Source of the DNA: JANYJZ01 sp964523395
Lineage (GTDB): Bacteria; Bacteroidota; Ignavibacteria; UBA10030; SZUA-254
Reading direction: 5' to 3'
NCBI GenBank assembly: GCA_964523395.1
Contig: CAZFXS010000016.1
Coordinates: 1 to 57,869 of the forward strand
Length of the DNA: 57,869 nt
Shown here piece by piece: positions 15,287-24,512 of the stretch. The notes beneath the pieces are model-generated. The model did no database searches and was not told where the DNA came from. It was given only the letters and a program-made list of their open reading frames with translations. The translations under genes were made by a program, and so were the position numbers. Position 1 is the first letter of the stretch; every line of letters begins with the position of its first letter.

Positions 15287-16333
15287 ATGAATTCCCGCTT
15301 AAAAGAAATATTGAAATACGCGTTCAGTATATTTCTGACGCTGTTTTTCCTGTATATCGCGTTTAAAGATACCGATTTCCCGAAACTCTGGGAAGAGCTG
15401 AAGCAGGCAAATTACTGGTGGGCGCTCGCGATGTTTCCTGTCCTTGTGTTAAGTCATGCATTCCGGGCCTGGCGTTGGGAATACCTGTTGCGGCCTGTTA
15501 AAAAAGATATTCGCTACCGGAATCTTTTCTCGGCGTTGATGGTCGGTTATATGATGAACAACGTTTTGCCGCGTGCCGGAGAATTGGTGCGCCCGTATGC
15601 CATCAACAAACTTGAAGGCATATCGCGCAGTACCGCGTTCGGAACAGTTCTGATGGAACGGATATTTGATATTCTGTCGTTCATGTGCGTCATCGCGTTG
15701 ATTCCTCTTGTGTATTCCGGTCCGTTAACTCAAGCATTTCCTTGGCTTGAAGAAACCGGAATCTGGCTCGCAGCTATAACGTTTGCGTTTTTGGCATTGT
15801 TTGCATTTCTTATGGTAAGAAGGGATATTGTGATGCGGCTGCTCGGCTCGGTGACAAAGCATCTTTCCGAGCAGAAAGCAAAAATGGTTGAGCATATCAC
15901 GCACTCGTTTCTCGATGGTTTTTTGTTTCTCAAAGAACCATCGAGCTATATCATGATCGGTCTCTTAAGTGTTATTGTCTGGGGATTATACATCGTAATG
16001 ATGTATCTTCCGTTTTACGCGTTTGGCCTGACTGAGAAATATTCGCTTGACATGAGCTCGGCAATGGTTGTGCAGGCGATTTCAAGCATCGGTATTGTTA
16101 TTCCGACACCCGGCGCGACAGGTCCGTACCATTATTTTACCATACAGACATTAACCAAGCTTTATCACGTAGATGATGAGCTTGCGCGAAGTTACGCCAC
16201 AATCACGCACGCGGTCGGATTTATAGGAATAACCATCATCGGCATTTTTTATTTTCTCAGGGATAAGCTTCACATGTCCGATGTCATGAAACAGGAAATT
16301 GCAGGAAACGAAGCTCCATCGGTTAATCCTTAG
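15287..16333 (+). CDS. Flippase-like membrane protein (UPF0104 / LPG synthase membrane domain)
   Basis: This 348-residue membrane protein with about eight helices has the signature of the lysylphosphatidylglycerol-synthase transmembrane family (AglD/UPF0104): SHAFRAWRWEYLLRP, MVGYMMNNVLPRAGELVRPYA, GTVLMERIFDILSF and, near the C-terminus, SSIGIVIPTPGATGPYHYF. The catalytic aminoacyl-transfer domain of MprF is absent, so a lipid translocation or glycolipid-related role is more likely. The start chosen is the ATG at 15287; an in-frame TTG at 15245 would overlap lolA. Confidence 0.88.
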   Translation: MNSRLKEILKYAFSIFLTLFFLYIAFKDTDFPKLWEELKQANYWWALAMFPVLVLSHAFRAWRWEYLLRPVKKDIRYRNLFSALMVGYMMNNVLPRAGELVRPYAINKLEGISRSTAFGTVLMERIFDILSFMCVIALIPLVYSGPLTQAFPWLEETGIWLAAITFAFLALFAFLMVRRDIVMRLLGSVTKHLSEQKAKMVEHITHSFLDGFLFLKEPSSYIMIGLLSVIVWGLYIVMMYLPFYAFGLTEKYSLDMSSAMVVQAISSIGIVIPTPGATGPYHYFTIQTLTKLYHVDDELARSYATITHAVGFIGITIIGIFYFLRDKLHMSDVMKQEIAGNEAPSVNP

Positions 16334-16420
16334 TGTCTTTGTGTCCTCGTGCCTTTGTGTTAAATTTTATAAAATATTCTTAATAACTCACATTTCATGT
16401 AATACAATTCAGGAGCAGAT

Positions 16421-17089
16421 ATGAAGCAGTATCGTGTTGCAACGCTCTTTATCATGTTAATGCTGGCGCTTAGCTTCTCAGCCTTTGCCCAGGATAAAGA
16501 CGCAAAGAAAACCACAGAAAAATCCACAATGGAAAAACCTAAAATGACTGATACCAAAGGAAAAGAAATCGTCGTCATGGAAACATCCATGGGAACGATT
16601 GAAATCGAAATGTACCGCGCCGACGCGCCGAAGACCGTTGAAAATTTTGTCCAGCTTGCGCGTAAAGGCTATTATAACGGACTTATTTTCCATCGCGTTA
16701 TCGACAATTTCATGATTCAGGGCGGTGACCCGCTCGGCACAGGCATGGGCGGCGAAAGCATCTATGGCGCCAAGTTTGACGATGAAATCAGCCCGAAATA
16801 CAAATTTGATAAAGAGGGTATCCTCGCCATGGCAAATGCTGGCAAAACACCTGACGGCCATGGAACTAACGGAAGCCAGTTTTTTATTACGCTTGTCCCG
16901 ACAGGATGGCTTAACGGCAATCATACCATTTTCGGCCAGGTGGTCAGCGGCATGGACATTGTAAAGGCGATCGGCAAAGTAAAAACCAAAAAGCCAAATG
17001 ATAAACCGCTTACTGATGTCGTCATGAAAAGCGTCTACGTGAAAGGCGAAAAGCCCGCGAAGAAGGAAGACAAGAAAGCAGCTGAATAA
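16421..17089 (+). CDS. Secreted cyclophilin-type peptidyl-prolyl isomerase
   Basis: This 222-residue protein has a signal peptide (VATLFIMLMLALSFSAFAQ, cleavage near residue 23), a charged linker, then a cyclophilin domain from about residue 48: VVMETSMGTIEIEMYRADAPKTVENF, GYYNGLIFHRVIDNFMIQGGDP, ANAGKTPDGHGTNGSQFFIT and LNGNHTIFGQVV. It catalyses proline isomerisation and probably aids folding in the periplasm. The tail is lysine-rich. An AGGAG ribosome site precedes the ATG. Confidence 0.95.
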   Translation: MKQYRVATLFIMLMLALSFSAFAQDKDAKKTTEKSTMEKPKMTDTKGKEIVVMETSMGTIEIEMYRADAPKTVENFVQLARKGYYNGLIFHRVIDNFMIQGGDPLGTGMGGESIYGAKFDDEISPKYKFDKEGILAMANAGKTPDGHGTNGSQFFITLVPTGWLNGNHTIFGQVVSGMDIVKAIGKVKTKKPNDKPLTDVVMKSVYVKGEKPAKKEDKKAAE

Positions 17090-17123
17090 AACAGCGGATT
17101 ACAGGATTTGAACGGATTACACT

Positions 17124-17164
17124 GAAGCACGGGGATTGATTGAGAATATCATGAACCGTGCTTC
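17124..17164 (+). terminator. Terminator after the cyclophilin gene
   Basis: GAAGCACGG (17124-17132) pairs with CCGTGCTTC (17156-17164) and is followed by CTTATTTT. A second hairpin, CTTCCTT/AAGGAAG (17161-17179), overlaps its 3' arm and contains the holA ribosome site. Confidence 0.6.
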
Positions 17165-17183
17165 CTTATTTTAAGGAAGAATT

Positions 17184-18224
17184 TTGGCACGCAAGTCTCA
17201 AGATACCGGTGTTACAATAGAAACATTCGAGGCGCTTCTTAAAGAAAAGAAGTTCTCGCCGCTGTATTTATTTCACGGTGAGGAAGATTTTCTCGTAGAA
17301 GAGCTGACCAAATCGCTTATAGACGCAACGCTCGATGAATCTGCGAGGAGCTTTAATCTCGATATCGTTTACGGTTCTGATGTCGATGCCAAAGCGATTG
17401 TTTCACTTGCTGCGGCGTACCCGATGATGTCGGAGCGGAGGGTTGTTGTGGTGAAAGAATTCGACAAGGTGTTAAACAAGGAACTTCTTGTTCCATATTT
17501 TGAGATCCCGTCAGCTACAACCTGCCTTGCCATTATTTCCGTTAAGCCGGACTTTCGTTTGAAGGCGTATAAACTCCTCAAAGATACCGGTATCGCGGTT
17601 GAATGCAAACAGCTCTATGACAATGAAATTCCCGCATGGATTTCTTCGCGCGTAAAAAAATTAGGAAAGAAAATATCCCCCGAAGCGTGTCAGGTAATGC
17701 AGGGATATGTAAGCAGGTCACTAAGGGAAATACAGAACGAAATCGACAAGCTCTTTATTTACATCGGTGAAAAACAGGAAATCTCTGTTGATGACGTGAA
17801 TAATGTTGTCGGTATGTCGAAACAGTTTAATATTTTTGAATTGCAAAAAGCCATCGGCAAAAAGGAAATCGGTCGGGCTATGGAAGTGATGGAACGGATG
17901 CTTGATGCGGGTGAATACCCGGTCGGCATCGTGGCAGGACTGACAAAATACATGCAGAAAATCTGGCTTGCGCAGGAACTGCGCGGAAAACAAACCTCGG
18001 AATACCAGCTTGCGGCAGACCTCGGTGTCAGTCCGTTTTTTGTGAAAGATTACATCGAAGCGGCAAGGAGGTATTTATCGGATGAACTTGAGAAATGCTT
18101 CGACGCGCTCCTGCAAGCTGACCTAACATTGAAAAGTACATCTTCCGATCCAAAGTATGTGATGACGATGTTGTTGTATGAAATGATACGAATCCACGCT
18201 AAGATACATACACAAGCACAATAA
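17184..18224 (+). CDS. holA: DNA polymerase III delta subunit
   Basis: This 346-residue clamp-loader subunit opens the beta clamp. Visible signatures are FEALLKEKKFSPLYLFHGEEDFLVEE at the start, the central AAA-like region (SERRVVVVKEFDKVL), VMQGYVSRSLREIQNEIDKLFIYIG and the C-terminal collar with LLQADLTLKS. The start is a TTG preceded by AAGGAAG five bases upstream; that ribosome site is one arm of a 7-bp hairpin. Length is normal. Confidence 0.93.
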   Translation: MARKSQDTGVTIETFEALLKEKKFSPLYLFHGEEDFLVEELTKSLIDATLDESARSFNLDIVYGSDVDAKAIVSLAAAYPMMSERRVVVVKEFDKVLNKELLVPYFEIPSATTCLAIISVKPDFRLKAYKLLKDTGIAVECKQLYDNEIPAWISSRVKKLGKKISPEACQVMQGYVSRSLREIQNEIDKLFIYIGEKQEISVDDVNNVVGMSKQFNIFELQKAIGKKEIGRAMEVMERMLDAGEYPVGIVAGLTKYMQKIWLAQELRGKQTSEYQLAADLGVSPFFVKDYIEAARRYLSDELEKCFDALLQADLTLKSTSSDPKYVMTMLLYEMIRIHAKIHTQAQ

Positions 18225-18584
18225 ATTATAATTTCCATAGTTTATGCCACGATATAAATCGTCAAAGATGCCGAAGGCATCATATGTTTATGGCAAATCG
18301 TAGCCATATATGTACGACCCCGACGGGGTCGAATATGTTTAACCTGCTATAAGCATTCAATCCCTACGGGATTGAATAAGACAAAACCTCGTTCTGAGAT
18401 ATAAAATAGCTATTGGTAAAGGGCTTTATTAACCAGTCAAAATCGACTCTCAGCCTTTCAATAAATTTCTTTGCATCTTCCCCAAATTTTCGATATTTTC
18501 ACGGCGTGATGATTAAGATTACGATAAATATATCAGACATTTGCGGAACTTTTCCGCAGTCATTTCTGTTGAACCGATAGTTGA
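18225..18584. repeat. Intergenic region with three REP-like palindromes
   Basis: No gene is seen. Three short perfect hairpins with 3-4-base loops follow one another: GATGCCGAAGGCATC (18267-18281), CGACCCCGACGGGGTCG (18315-18331) and a 23-base one at 18355-18377 (arms ATTCAATCC... and ...GGATTGAAT). They are spaced by AT-rich DNA with repeated ATATGTTTA-like words. A fourth palindrome, TGCGGAA/TTCCGCA, lies at 18542-18558 just before the sigma factor gene. Confidence 0.65.
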
Positions 18585-19181
18585 ATGCCGGGTACGCAAG
18601 GTCCACTGCAGACACAATCAGACGAAGAGCTCATTGCGGCATTTCAACAAGGTCGCCAGGATGCATATAACCTGCTGGTCGGGCGCTATAAAGACCCGCT
18701 GATTAATTTCGTATACCGGTATCTCGGCGATTATGACCAGGCGGATGATGTTGTGCAGGAAACATTTATCCGGTTGTATTACAAAAAGGACACGTATAAG
18801 CCGATAGCCAAGTTCTCCACGTGGATTTACACGATTGCCACGAACCTTGCGAAAACACAGCTCCGCAATCGTAAACGCCGCGTGATATTCTCGCTGACTC
18901 GTCGTGGTGAAGAGGAGAGGGAAATGCAGCACGAGATCCCCGATGAGCGCTATGCGGCCGACAGCGTTGCCGATAGCTCGTTAAAACAGGAGATTATCCA
19001 AAAAGCCTTGAACTCCATCCCCGAAAAATACCGTGAAGCAGTCATCTTATGCGACATTCAGGAATTGTCGTACGAAGAAATTTGTGCTATTACGGGACTC
19101 AATATCGGTACCGTAAAATCACGACTCAATCGCGGAAGAACAAGGCTTCAGGAATTACTTAAAGAGTTAATCAATGAGTAA
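18585..19181 (+). CDS. ECF-family RNA polymerase sigma factor
   Basis: This 198-residue sigma factor has region 2 (SDEELIAAFQQGRQDAYNLLVGRY, DQADDVVQETFIRLY, FSTWIYTIATNLAKTQLRNRKR) and region 4 (LNSIPEKYREAVILCDIQELSYEEICAITGLNIGTVKSRLNRGR), separated by a short linker as in SigW/RpoE types. It directs transcription of a small regulon, usually for envelope stress. The next gene overlaps its stop by eight bases and encodes a single-span membrane protein, a likely regulator. No typical ECF promoter could be fixed upstream. Confidence 0.93.
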   Translation: MPGTQGPLQTQSDEELIAAFQQGRQDAYNLLVGRYKDPLINFVYRYLGDYDQADDVVQETFIRLYYKKDTYKPIAKFSTWIYTIATNLAKTQLRNRKRRVIFSLTRRGEEEREMQHEIPDERYAADSVADSSLKQEIIQKALNSIPEKYREAVILCDIQELSYEEICAITGLNIGTVKSRLNRGRTRLQELLKELINE

Positions 19182-20031
19182 TGAACCATCACATAACGAA
19201 GAATACCCTGAACTCAGAAAGCTTCTGAAAAGCCTTCCGAAGAAGGCCGCGTCTCCTGATTTTGAAATGCGGCTTCAGCAGCGGATCAATGAGGGGAAAT
19301 CTACTCTTCCTGAAAAAGGATTTGCCGAAAAAGAGTTCTCGCCGTTCAGGATTCCCACATTCGCATTTTCTCTTATGACACTTATTGTTGTAGGAACAAT
19401 TGCATACTATGCGTACGTCCGGAATCCGGAAGTCCAGCAATTACCTGAGAAAGAAATTCCGGTTCTCAATGATCGTGAGTCTGCACCCGTACAATCTTCT
19501 CCCGATAAAGCAATTACTCCTGATCAGTCAAAGCCTGATATTAATATCAAGGAGCAGACAACGGATGCTGCGGTTACCACGCAACAGTCGCAGGAGACAG
19601 GTGAAATTTCTACGTCCGTAAAGCAGGAAGCAGAACCCAAACAGAAACAATTGATGGAATACCGGGCATTACCGCAAAAAACAGAACCTTTGAATGCCGA
19701 GACGAAGGAAAATAATATCCAGGAGGAATCACGACAGGAGGTAGGCCTCCCGCCTGCCCAGATGGCTGCGCCAGTGCAGGAAGATGCCCGTCAGGAGCAG
19801 GAGATAACATTGCCGGAAAAGAAGAATGACGCCGTTTCCGCGCCAATGTATTTACCTCCACAAGTACCGGTATCTAAAAGTGTGGCTCCTGCTTTGAAAA
19901 GCGCCGCCCAACTCAACTCATTCGTTGAGCGTGATTCTGCAATGATCAGGGACAGCATCAAAGCAGATTCATTGCAGAAGCTTCTCAAATTGAACCGGAA
20001 GAACCAAAGAATAAGAAAGCCGTTCAACTAA
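19174..20031 (+). CDS. Putative anti-sigma factor (single-span membrane protein)
   Basis: This 285-residue protein has a soluble N-terminal segment (1-60, HNEEYPELRKLLKSLPKKAASPDFEMRL), one membrane helix (about 61-82) and a long Q/E/P-rich outer segment of low complexity. Overlap with the sigma gene and topology suggest an anti-sigma factor, but there is no zinc-binding HxxxCxxC motif, so the assignment rests on context. The EYPELRKLLKSLPK start resembles the short N-terminal helices seen in other membrane anti-sigma factors. Confidence 0.65.
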   Translation: MSNEPSHNEEYPELRKLLKSLPKKAASPDFEMRLQQRINEGKSTLPEKGFAEKEFSPFRIPTFAFSLMTLIVVGTIAYYAYVRNPEVQQLPEKEIPVLNDRESAPVQSSPDKAITPDQSKPDINIKEQTTDAAVTTQQSQETGEISTSVKQEAEPKQKQLMEYRALPQKTEPLNAETKENNIQEESRQEVGLPPAQMAAPVQEDARQEQEITLPEKKNDAVSAPMYLPPQVPVSKSVAPALKSAAQLNSFVERDSAMIRDSIKADSLQKLLKLNRKNQRIRKPFN

Positions 20032-20037
20032 TCCCGT

Positions 20038-20844
20038 ATGTTCGCCGGTATCGATGAGGCAATAACAAACCGGTTCCTCTTGTCGCTTATAATCGGAGGA
20101 TGCGCAGGCGTTGTCTCATATCTTTTCAGATTCCTCACAAAGTCCGGCTCGTTTTCAGCAGGAGTGCTTGCGGTTGTTCTTTATACCTGCGGCGGGTGGC
20201 AATGGCTGTTTCCGATGGTGGTATTTTTTCTTCCTTCGAGTGTTCTCTCACATCTCAGGAAAAAACTACGTCCGGAAACGGACTCCGTCTTTGAGAAAAG
20301 CGGAACACGCGACAGTGTTCAGGTATTGGTGAATGGAGGAGCTGGAGGAGTGCTTGCTCTGTTATGGTTCATTCATCAAAATCCGGTTTTCTATGTTATG
20401 TATCTCGGTTCCCTTTCTGCGGCGATGACGGATACATGGGGAACTGAAATCGGTGTGATGAGCGGAGGAAAAACGTACCGGATTTTTACGTTCAAAAGTG
20501 TACCTGCGGGTACTTCAGGCGCGGTTTCTTTTGCAGGATTGTTCGGAGGAGTGTGTGCTTCTGCGATTATCGCATTCTCAGGTTTACCCTGGATGACAGA
20601 ACATGATTACTGGAGCTTGTTCATGATTTTTATCTCCGGAATAACGGGAAGTCTGGTCGACAGTGTTACCGGTACATTTGTGCAGGGGCAATATCAATGT
20701 TCTGTTTGCGGAAGTATTACTGAACGGAAGATTCATTGTCATGTTACCGGTCCGTTGATAAACGGCAGAACGTTTGTTACAAATGATGTTGTGAATATTC
20801 TTTGTAACGTAACGGGCGCCCTTACTGTTTTAATATTTTCATGA
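20038..20844 (+). CDS. DUF92 family membrane protein
   Basis: This 268-residue protein has about six membrane helices. It carries DUF92 hallmarks: GSFSAGVLAVVLYTCGGWQW, RDSVQVLVNGGAGGVLAL, SAAMTDTWGTEIGVMSG, VPAGTSGAVSFAGLFGG and GSLVDSVTGTFVQGQYQC, ending with FVTNDVVNILCN. The family is related to the VTE6 phytyl-phosphate kinase of plants and may handle polyprenyl phosphates; its bacterial role is not settled. It begins six bases after the previous gene. Confidence 0.87.
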   Translation: MFAGIDEAITNRFLLSLIIGGCAGVVSYLFRFLTKSGSFSAGVLAVVLYTCGGWQWLFPMVVFFLPSSVLSHLRKKLRPETDSVFEKSGTRDSVQVLVNGGAGGVLALLWFIHQNPVFYVMYLGSLSAAMTDTWGTEIGVMSGGKTYRIFTFKSVPAGTSGAVSFAGLFGGVCASAIIAFSGLPWMTEHDYWSLFMIFISGITGSLVDSVTGTFVQGQYQCSVCGSITERKIHCHVTGPLINGRTFVTNDVVNILCNVTGALTVLIFS

Positions 20845-20891
20845 TTTCAAATTTAACCGTATGACTTAGTGTAACATAATTAAAATCCATT

Positions 20892-20920
20892 TTGATATAT
20901 CTTGTCATTTAGTATATATT
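20892..20920 (+). promoter_or_regulatory. Promoter of the SPOR-domain gene
   Basis: TTGATA (20892-20897) and TATATT (20915-20920) are separated by 17 bases, about 28 bases before the ATG at 20949. Confidence 0.5.
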
Positions 20921-20948
20921 AGTTCAAACTATATGAGAAATAATTGTT

Positions 20949-21497
20949 ATGCCGCTTAATATTAATGAAAATGACCCCGCGGGGAAAAAAGAAAAAGAGA
21001 AACCGCTTCCGATCACTCACACAGTCAGAGAAGGAAACCCTTACTTTACCAAAACCACTATCTTGATCCTTGCCGTCGCGACGGTTGTCGCGGGAATTTT
21101 TTTACTCAATGAATATAATATTCTTCATCTTCCGTTCCTCTCCGGCGGGAGAGAATCTGTAACGGATGCTGATTCCGTTCCGAAAAAAAATCAGGATTCC
21201 GGTATACTCACATTTCAGCCATCATCACCTTCCGGGAAAGACAGGGTCAATTCCTTTGGGACCGTTACTGATACCGGAAAGTTTGTTGTCTATATCGGGG
21301 CATATCGAAGCAGATCAGACGCCGAAGAGGAAGTGGGAAGGTGGATTGCGGCGGGATTTAAATCGTTTGTGGATGATCATGATGGCTGGCACCGTGTCTC
21401 GTTCGGAAGGTATGGCACTCTGGGAGCGGCAAAATCCGAGGCTGAACAGTGGAAACAGGCATTTGAGTATGGTTACTGGATCGGGGAGCTTCAATGA
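20949..21497 (+). CDS. SPOR-domain membrane protein
   Basis: This 182-residue protein has a charged cytoplasmic N-terminus (1-37), one membrane helix (about 38-56) and a C-terminal SPOR domain (about 104-180): VVYIGAYRSRSDAEEEVGRWIAAG, then WHRVSFGRYGTLGAAKSEAEQW. SPOR domains bind denuded glycan strands at the division septum, so the protein probably acts in the cell envelope near the division site. It has its own candidate promoter. Confidence 0.88.
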   Translation: MPLNINENDPAGKKEKEKPLPITHTVREGNPYFTKTTILILAVATVVAGIFLLNEYNILHLPFLSGGRESVTDADSVPKKNQDSGILTFQPSSPSGKDRVNSFGTVTDTGKFVVYIGAYRSRSDAEEEVGRWIAAGFKSFVDDHDGWHRVSFGRYGTLGAAKSEAEQWKQAFEYGYWIGELQ

Positions 21498-21576
21498 GAC
21501 TAAGTACAACCCTTGCGAATTGTGCGGAATCTTTGTATATTAATGCCACAATTTTACTGAAATCTGGAGATTTACA

Positions 21577-21801
21577 ATGAAACAAGGCATTCATCCAGCG
21601 TATAAACGCTCAACTGTAACCTGTATCTGCGGTAACGTCTTTGAAACCCGCTCAACGGCCGGCAACCTTAAGGTTGAAATCTGTTCAAATTGCCATCCGT
21701 TTTTTACCGGCAAGCAAAAGCTTGTTGACTCTGCGGGCCGCGTTGAACGCTTCAACAAGAAGTATTCAAAGAAAACAAAAGAAGCAGCCGCCACAGCGTA
21801 A
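21577..21801 (+). CDS. rpmE: 50S ribosomal protein L31
   Basis: This 74-residue protein begins MKQGIHPAYKRSTVTCICG and contains the zinc-binding pairs C16/C18 and C37/C40 (EICSNCHPFFTGKQKLVD), with VERFNKKY near the end. The zinc-containing (C+) form is intact. A GGAG ribosome site precedes the ATG and a strong terminator follows. Confidence 0.96.
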   Translation: MKQGIHPAYKRSTVTCICGNVFETRSTAGNLKVEICSNCHPFFTGKQKLVDSAGRVERFNKKYSKKTKEAAATA

Positions 21802-21823
21802 TTCATTCATTGTCGAATGTGTA

Positions 21824-21859
21824 AAAACGGAATTCTGAGTACTCGGGATTCCGTTTTTT
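21824..21859 (+). terminator. Terminator after rpmE
   Basis: AAAACGGAAT (21824-21833) pairs with ATTCCGTTTT (21848-21857), followed by further T residues. A rho-independent terminator. Confidence 0.85.
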
Positions 21860-21874
21860 GCTGAATCCAATCCT

Positions 21875-23119
21875 ATGCGCATTTGTATATTCGAGGATAA
21901 TAAGGTCACCAATTTTCTGCCGTTGGCATATTTCCGCCCGGTATTTGACCTGCGCTGCGGGTCACTGACCCTCCTTGAAAAGCTTTCCCGTCAGCTTCCT
22001 TCCCCTGTTATCTCGTTACAGGTTCGTGATTTTCTCGCAGAGTGTTGCACGGAAGACCACCCTGGAATTCCTGTTAACGGGAATGAAACCGCCGAGTGGT
22101 ACATCAACGGACGCGTTATTGCAGATGGAAATTTTATCAAGCTTCTCAAAAAGAAATCTTCCGGTTCTGTGGTCCTGCGAAACGGAAACAACATTGTTGC
22201 TCTTCGTTCAACCAATTCAAACACGGACATATTTGCTAACGGAATTTTAAACGAGGAGAGTATTGCCGGTTTACCAAACGAAGAAGTTTCGTGTTCAATC
22301 GCCGATTATCCATGGGATCTTGTACACCATACCTCAGATCAGGTTGAATCTGATTTTAAGATCATTGCAAAAAAAACAAAGAAAAAGATATACGGAAAGA
22401 TTTATCCCGGTGCGTCATTACTAAACCGGAAGAACATTATTATTGGAAGAGGTTCCGTACTCAAACCGGGAGTTGTCCTTGACGCCGAACATGGCAGTAT
22501 CATCATAGGAAAAAATGTCACGGTTATGCCGAATGCGGTAATTATCGGCCCTGCATATATCGGTGATGGATCGATTATTAAAGTCGGTGCAAAAATTTAT
22601 CACGGTACTTCAATTGGCGAACGGTGTAAGGTCGGCGGTGAAGTAGAAGCATCAATTATTCAGTCGTATTCAAACAAACAGCATGACGGATTCCTGGGTC
22701 ATTCCTATCTCGGCAGCTGGGTAAATCTTGGCGCGGATACGAATACCAGCGATTTGAAGAATACCTACGGCAATGTCAGGGTAGAGCTTCACGGCAAACA
22801 GATTGATACAGGCTATCAGTTTGTCGGGTTGATGATGGGGGATCATTCAAAAACAGGCATCAACGTTATGTTTGATACCGGAACGATTGTCGAAGTTTCA
22901 TGCAATATCTTTGGGGCAAATTTACCGCCGAAGAATATTCCGTCGTTTTCGTGGGGGCAAAAAAATTCTTTCTCAGTATATGATATTGAAAAAAGTATTG
23001 AAACAGCGCGCAAAGTGATGAAGCGAAGAGATATCACTATGACGGCGGCATATGAGAAACTTATGCGCAACGTCTTTTTGCAGACCGAGAATGATCGTAG
23101 AGCGGGAGGTGTTGCGTAA
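21875..23119 (+). CDS. GlmU-like putative sugar nucleotidyltransferase
   Basis: This 414-residue protein begins MRICIFEDNKVTNFLPLAYFRPVFDLRCG, the hallmark of the alternative GlmU-like family of Bacteroidota and relatives. The N-terminal half is a divergent nucleotidyltransferase domain; from about residue 175 the chain forms a left-handed beta helix of hexapeptide repeats (IIIGRGSVLKPGVVLD, VTVMPNAVIIGPAYIGDGSII). It probably makes UDP-GlcNAc or a related sugar nucleotide. The start lies 15 bases after the rpmE terminator, and the next gene begins at the base after its stop. Confidence 0.87.
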   Translation: MRICIFEDNKVTNFLPLAYFRPVFDLRCGSLTLLEKLSRQLPSPVISLQVRDFLAECCTEDHPGIPVNGNETAEWYINGRVIADGNFIKLLKKKSSGSVVLRNGNNIVALRSTNSNTDIFANGILNEESIAGLPNEEVSCSIADYPWDLVHHTSDQVESDFKIIAKKTKKKIYGKIYPGASLLNRKNIIIGRGSVLKPGVVLDAEHGSIIIGKNVTVMPNAVIIGPAYIGDGSIIKVGAKIYHGTSIGERCKVGGEVEASIIQSYSNKQHDGFLGHSYLGSWVNLGADTNTSDLKNTYGNVRVELHGKQIDTGYQFVGLMMGDHSKTGINVMFDTGTIVEVSCNIFGANLPPKNIPSFSWGQKNSFSVYDIEKSIETARKVMKRRDITMTAAYEKLMRNVFLQTENDRRAGGVA

Positions 23120-24484
23120 GTGGCTGAAGATGTTCAGGAGATTATAACACTCTATGGCGGTCCGCGCGGGACAGCTGTGAAAATTCTTAACCGCATTGAA
23201 CGCACCGATTCCTACCTCGATAAACTGCTGGATGCTGAGTTGAAATCACGCGACGTTGCCGATATCGATAAAAGTCTCCTTGCCGAGATTGTCCATGGTG
23301 TCATGCGTTGGCAGGGCAGGCTCGACTGGATTCTGAACGGCTTCACGCATGGCAACTTTTCCAAGTCGGAAGTCAACGTTAAGAATGCGCTCCGTGTCGG
23401 GCTTTATCAAATTCTTTTTCTCACTCACGTTCCCCAGTATGCTGCGGTAAACGAGGCTGTTAATTTTATCAAACGGCTCCGTGGAGAGAAATCCGGGAAT
23501 CTTGTTAATGCCGTATTACGGAACATTATCAGAAGCCTGAACGATATCCACTATCCGAAACGCGACGAAGATCCGGTGCAATACCTCGCGGTCTATTATG
23601 CGCACCCTGTCTGGCTCGTCAAAAGATGGTACGAACGGTTTGGCCCTGAAGAGACAGAGAAAATTCTCATTGCGAACAATGAAATTCCGGGACTTACTCT
23701 CCGCATCAATAAGTTGAAAAACGCTCCCGCTCAGTTTCTGGATATTCTCGACAAGCAGAATATCGGCTATCAGGGCTCAACGTTTATCGATTACTTCATC
23801 AAGGTGAAAAGCCTCTCCGGTATCGCACAGATGAATATTTTTCAGAATGGATTCTTTTCCATTCAGGATGAAAGTGCGGCGTTACCTGTCATTCTCCTTG
23901 CGCCAACAGAACACGACCGCGTTATCGATATGTGCGCGGCGCCGGGCGGTAAAACCACATTTATTGCTGAGTTGATGAATAACAAGGGGCAAATCCTGGC
24001 CATCGATAAATACGAAAGCAAGCTCAACCTGATTAAATCGAGCTGTGACCGGTTAGGCATTAAAAATGTCGAAGCAATGATCGCCGATTCAAGCGAACTG
24101 CAAACCGAACCCGCCGATAAAGTTCTTGTCGATGCGCCCTGTACCGGACTTGGCGTGCTGAGAAAAAAACCTGACGTAAAATGGAAACGCGAGCCCGAAG
24201 ATGTTGTGAGAATGAGTAAAATCCAGTTGAATCTTCTTGAAAACGCCTCACGCCTCGTTAAGCCCGGCGGTGTATTGGTGTACAGCACATGCACAACTGA
24301 GCCTGAAGAGAACAGCGCGTTGGTTAAATTGTTCCTCGGAAAACATCCTGAATTTTCAGTTGATGACGCGTCAAAATTTGTCAACAAATCTGTCGTGACA
24401 AACAATGGGTGGATTGAAACATTTCCGCACATTCATCATATCGATGGCTCATTTGCAGTCCGTCTTGTAAAATCTTTAACGTAA
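23120..24484 (+). CDS. rsmB: 16S rRNA (cytosine-967-C5) methyltransferase
   Basis: This 454-residue protein has an N-terminal NusB-like RNA-binding domain (about 10-150, GTAVKILNRIERTDSYLDKLL, ALRVGLYQILFLTHVPQYAAVNEAV) and a C-terminal methyltransferase domain with the SAM loop DMCAAPGGKTTFIAEL, DAPCTGLGVLRKKPDVKW and YSTCTTEPEEN; the last two hold the catalytic cysteines. The GTG start directly follows the preceding stop, implying coupled translation. Length is as expected. Confidence 0.93.
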   Translation: MAEDVQEIITLYGGPRGTAVKILNRIERTDSYLDKLLDAELKSRDVADIDKSLLAEIVHGVMRWQGRLDWILNGFTHGNFSKSEVNVKNALRVGLYQILFLTHVPQYAAVNEAVNFIKRLRGEKSGNLVNAVLRNIIRSLNDIHYPKRDEDPVQYLAVYYAHPVWLVKRWYERFGPEETEKILIANNEIPGLTLRINKLKNAPAQFLDILDKQNIGYQGSTFIDYFIKVKSLSGIAQMNIFQNGFFSIQDESAALPVILLAPTEHDRVIDMCAAPGGKTTFIAELMNNKGQILAIDKYESKLNLIKSSCDRLGIKNVEAMIADSSELQTEPADKVLVDAPCTGLGVLRKKPDVKWKREPEDVVRMSKIQLNLLENASRLVKPGGVLVYSTCTTEPEENSALVKLFLGKHPEFSVDDASKFVNKSVVTNNGWIETFPHIHHIDGSFAVRLVKSLT

Positions 24485-24512
24485 CCCAATTCAAACTAAG
24501 AAAACGAAGACA

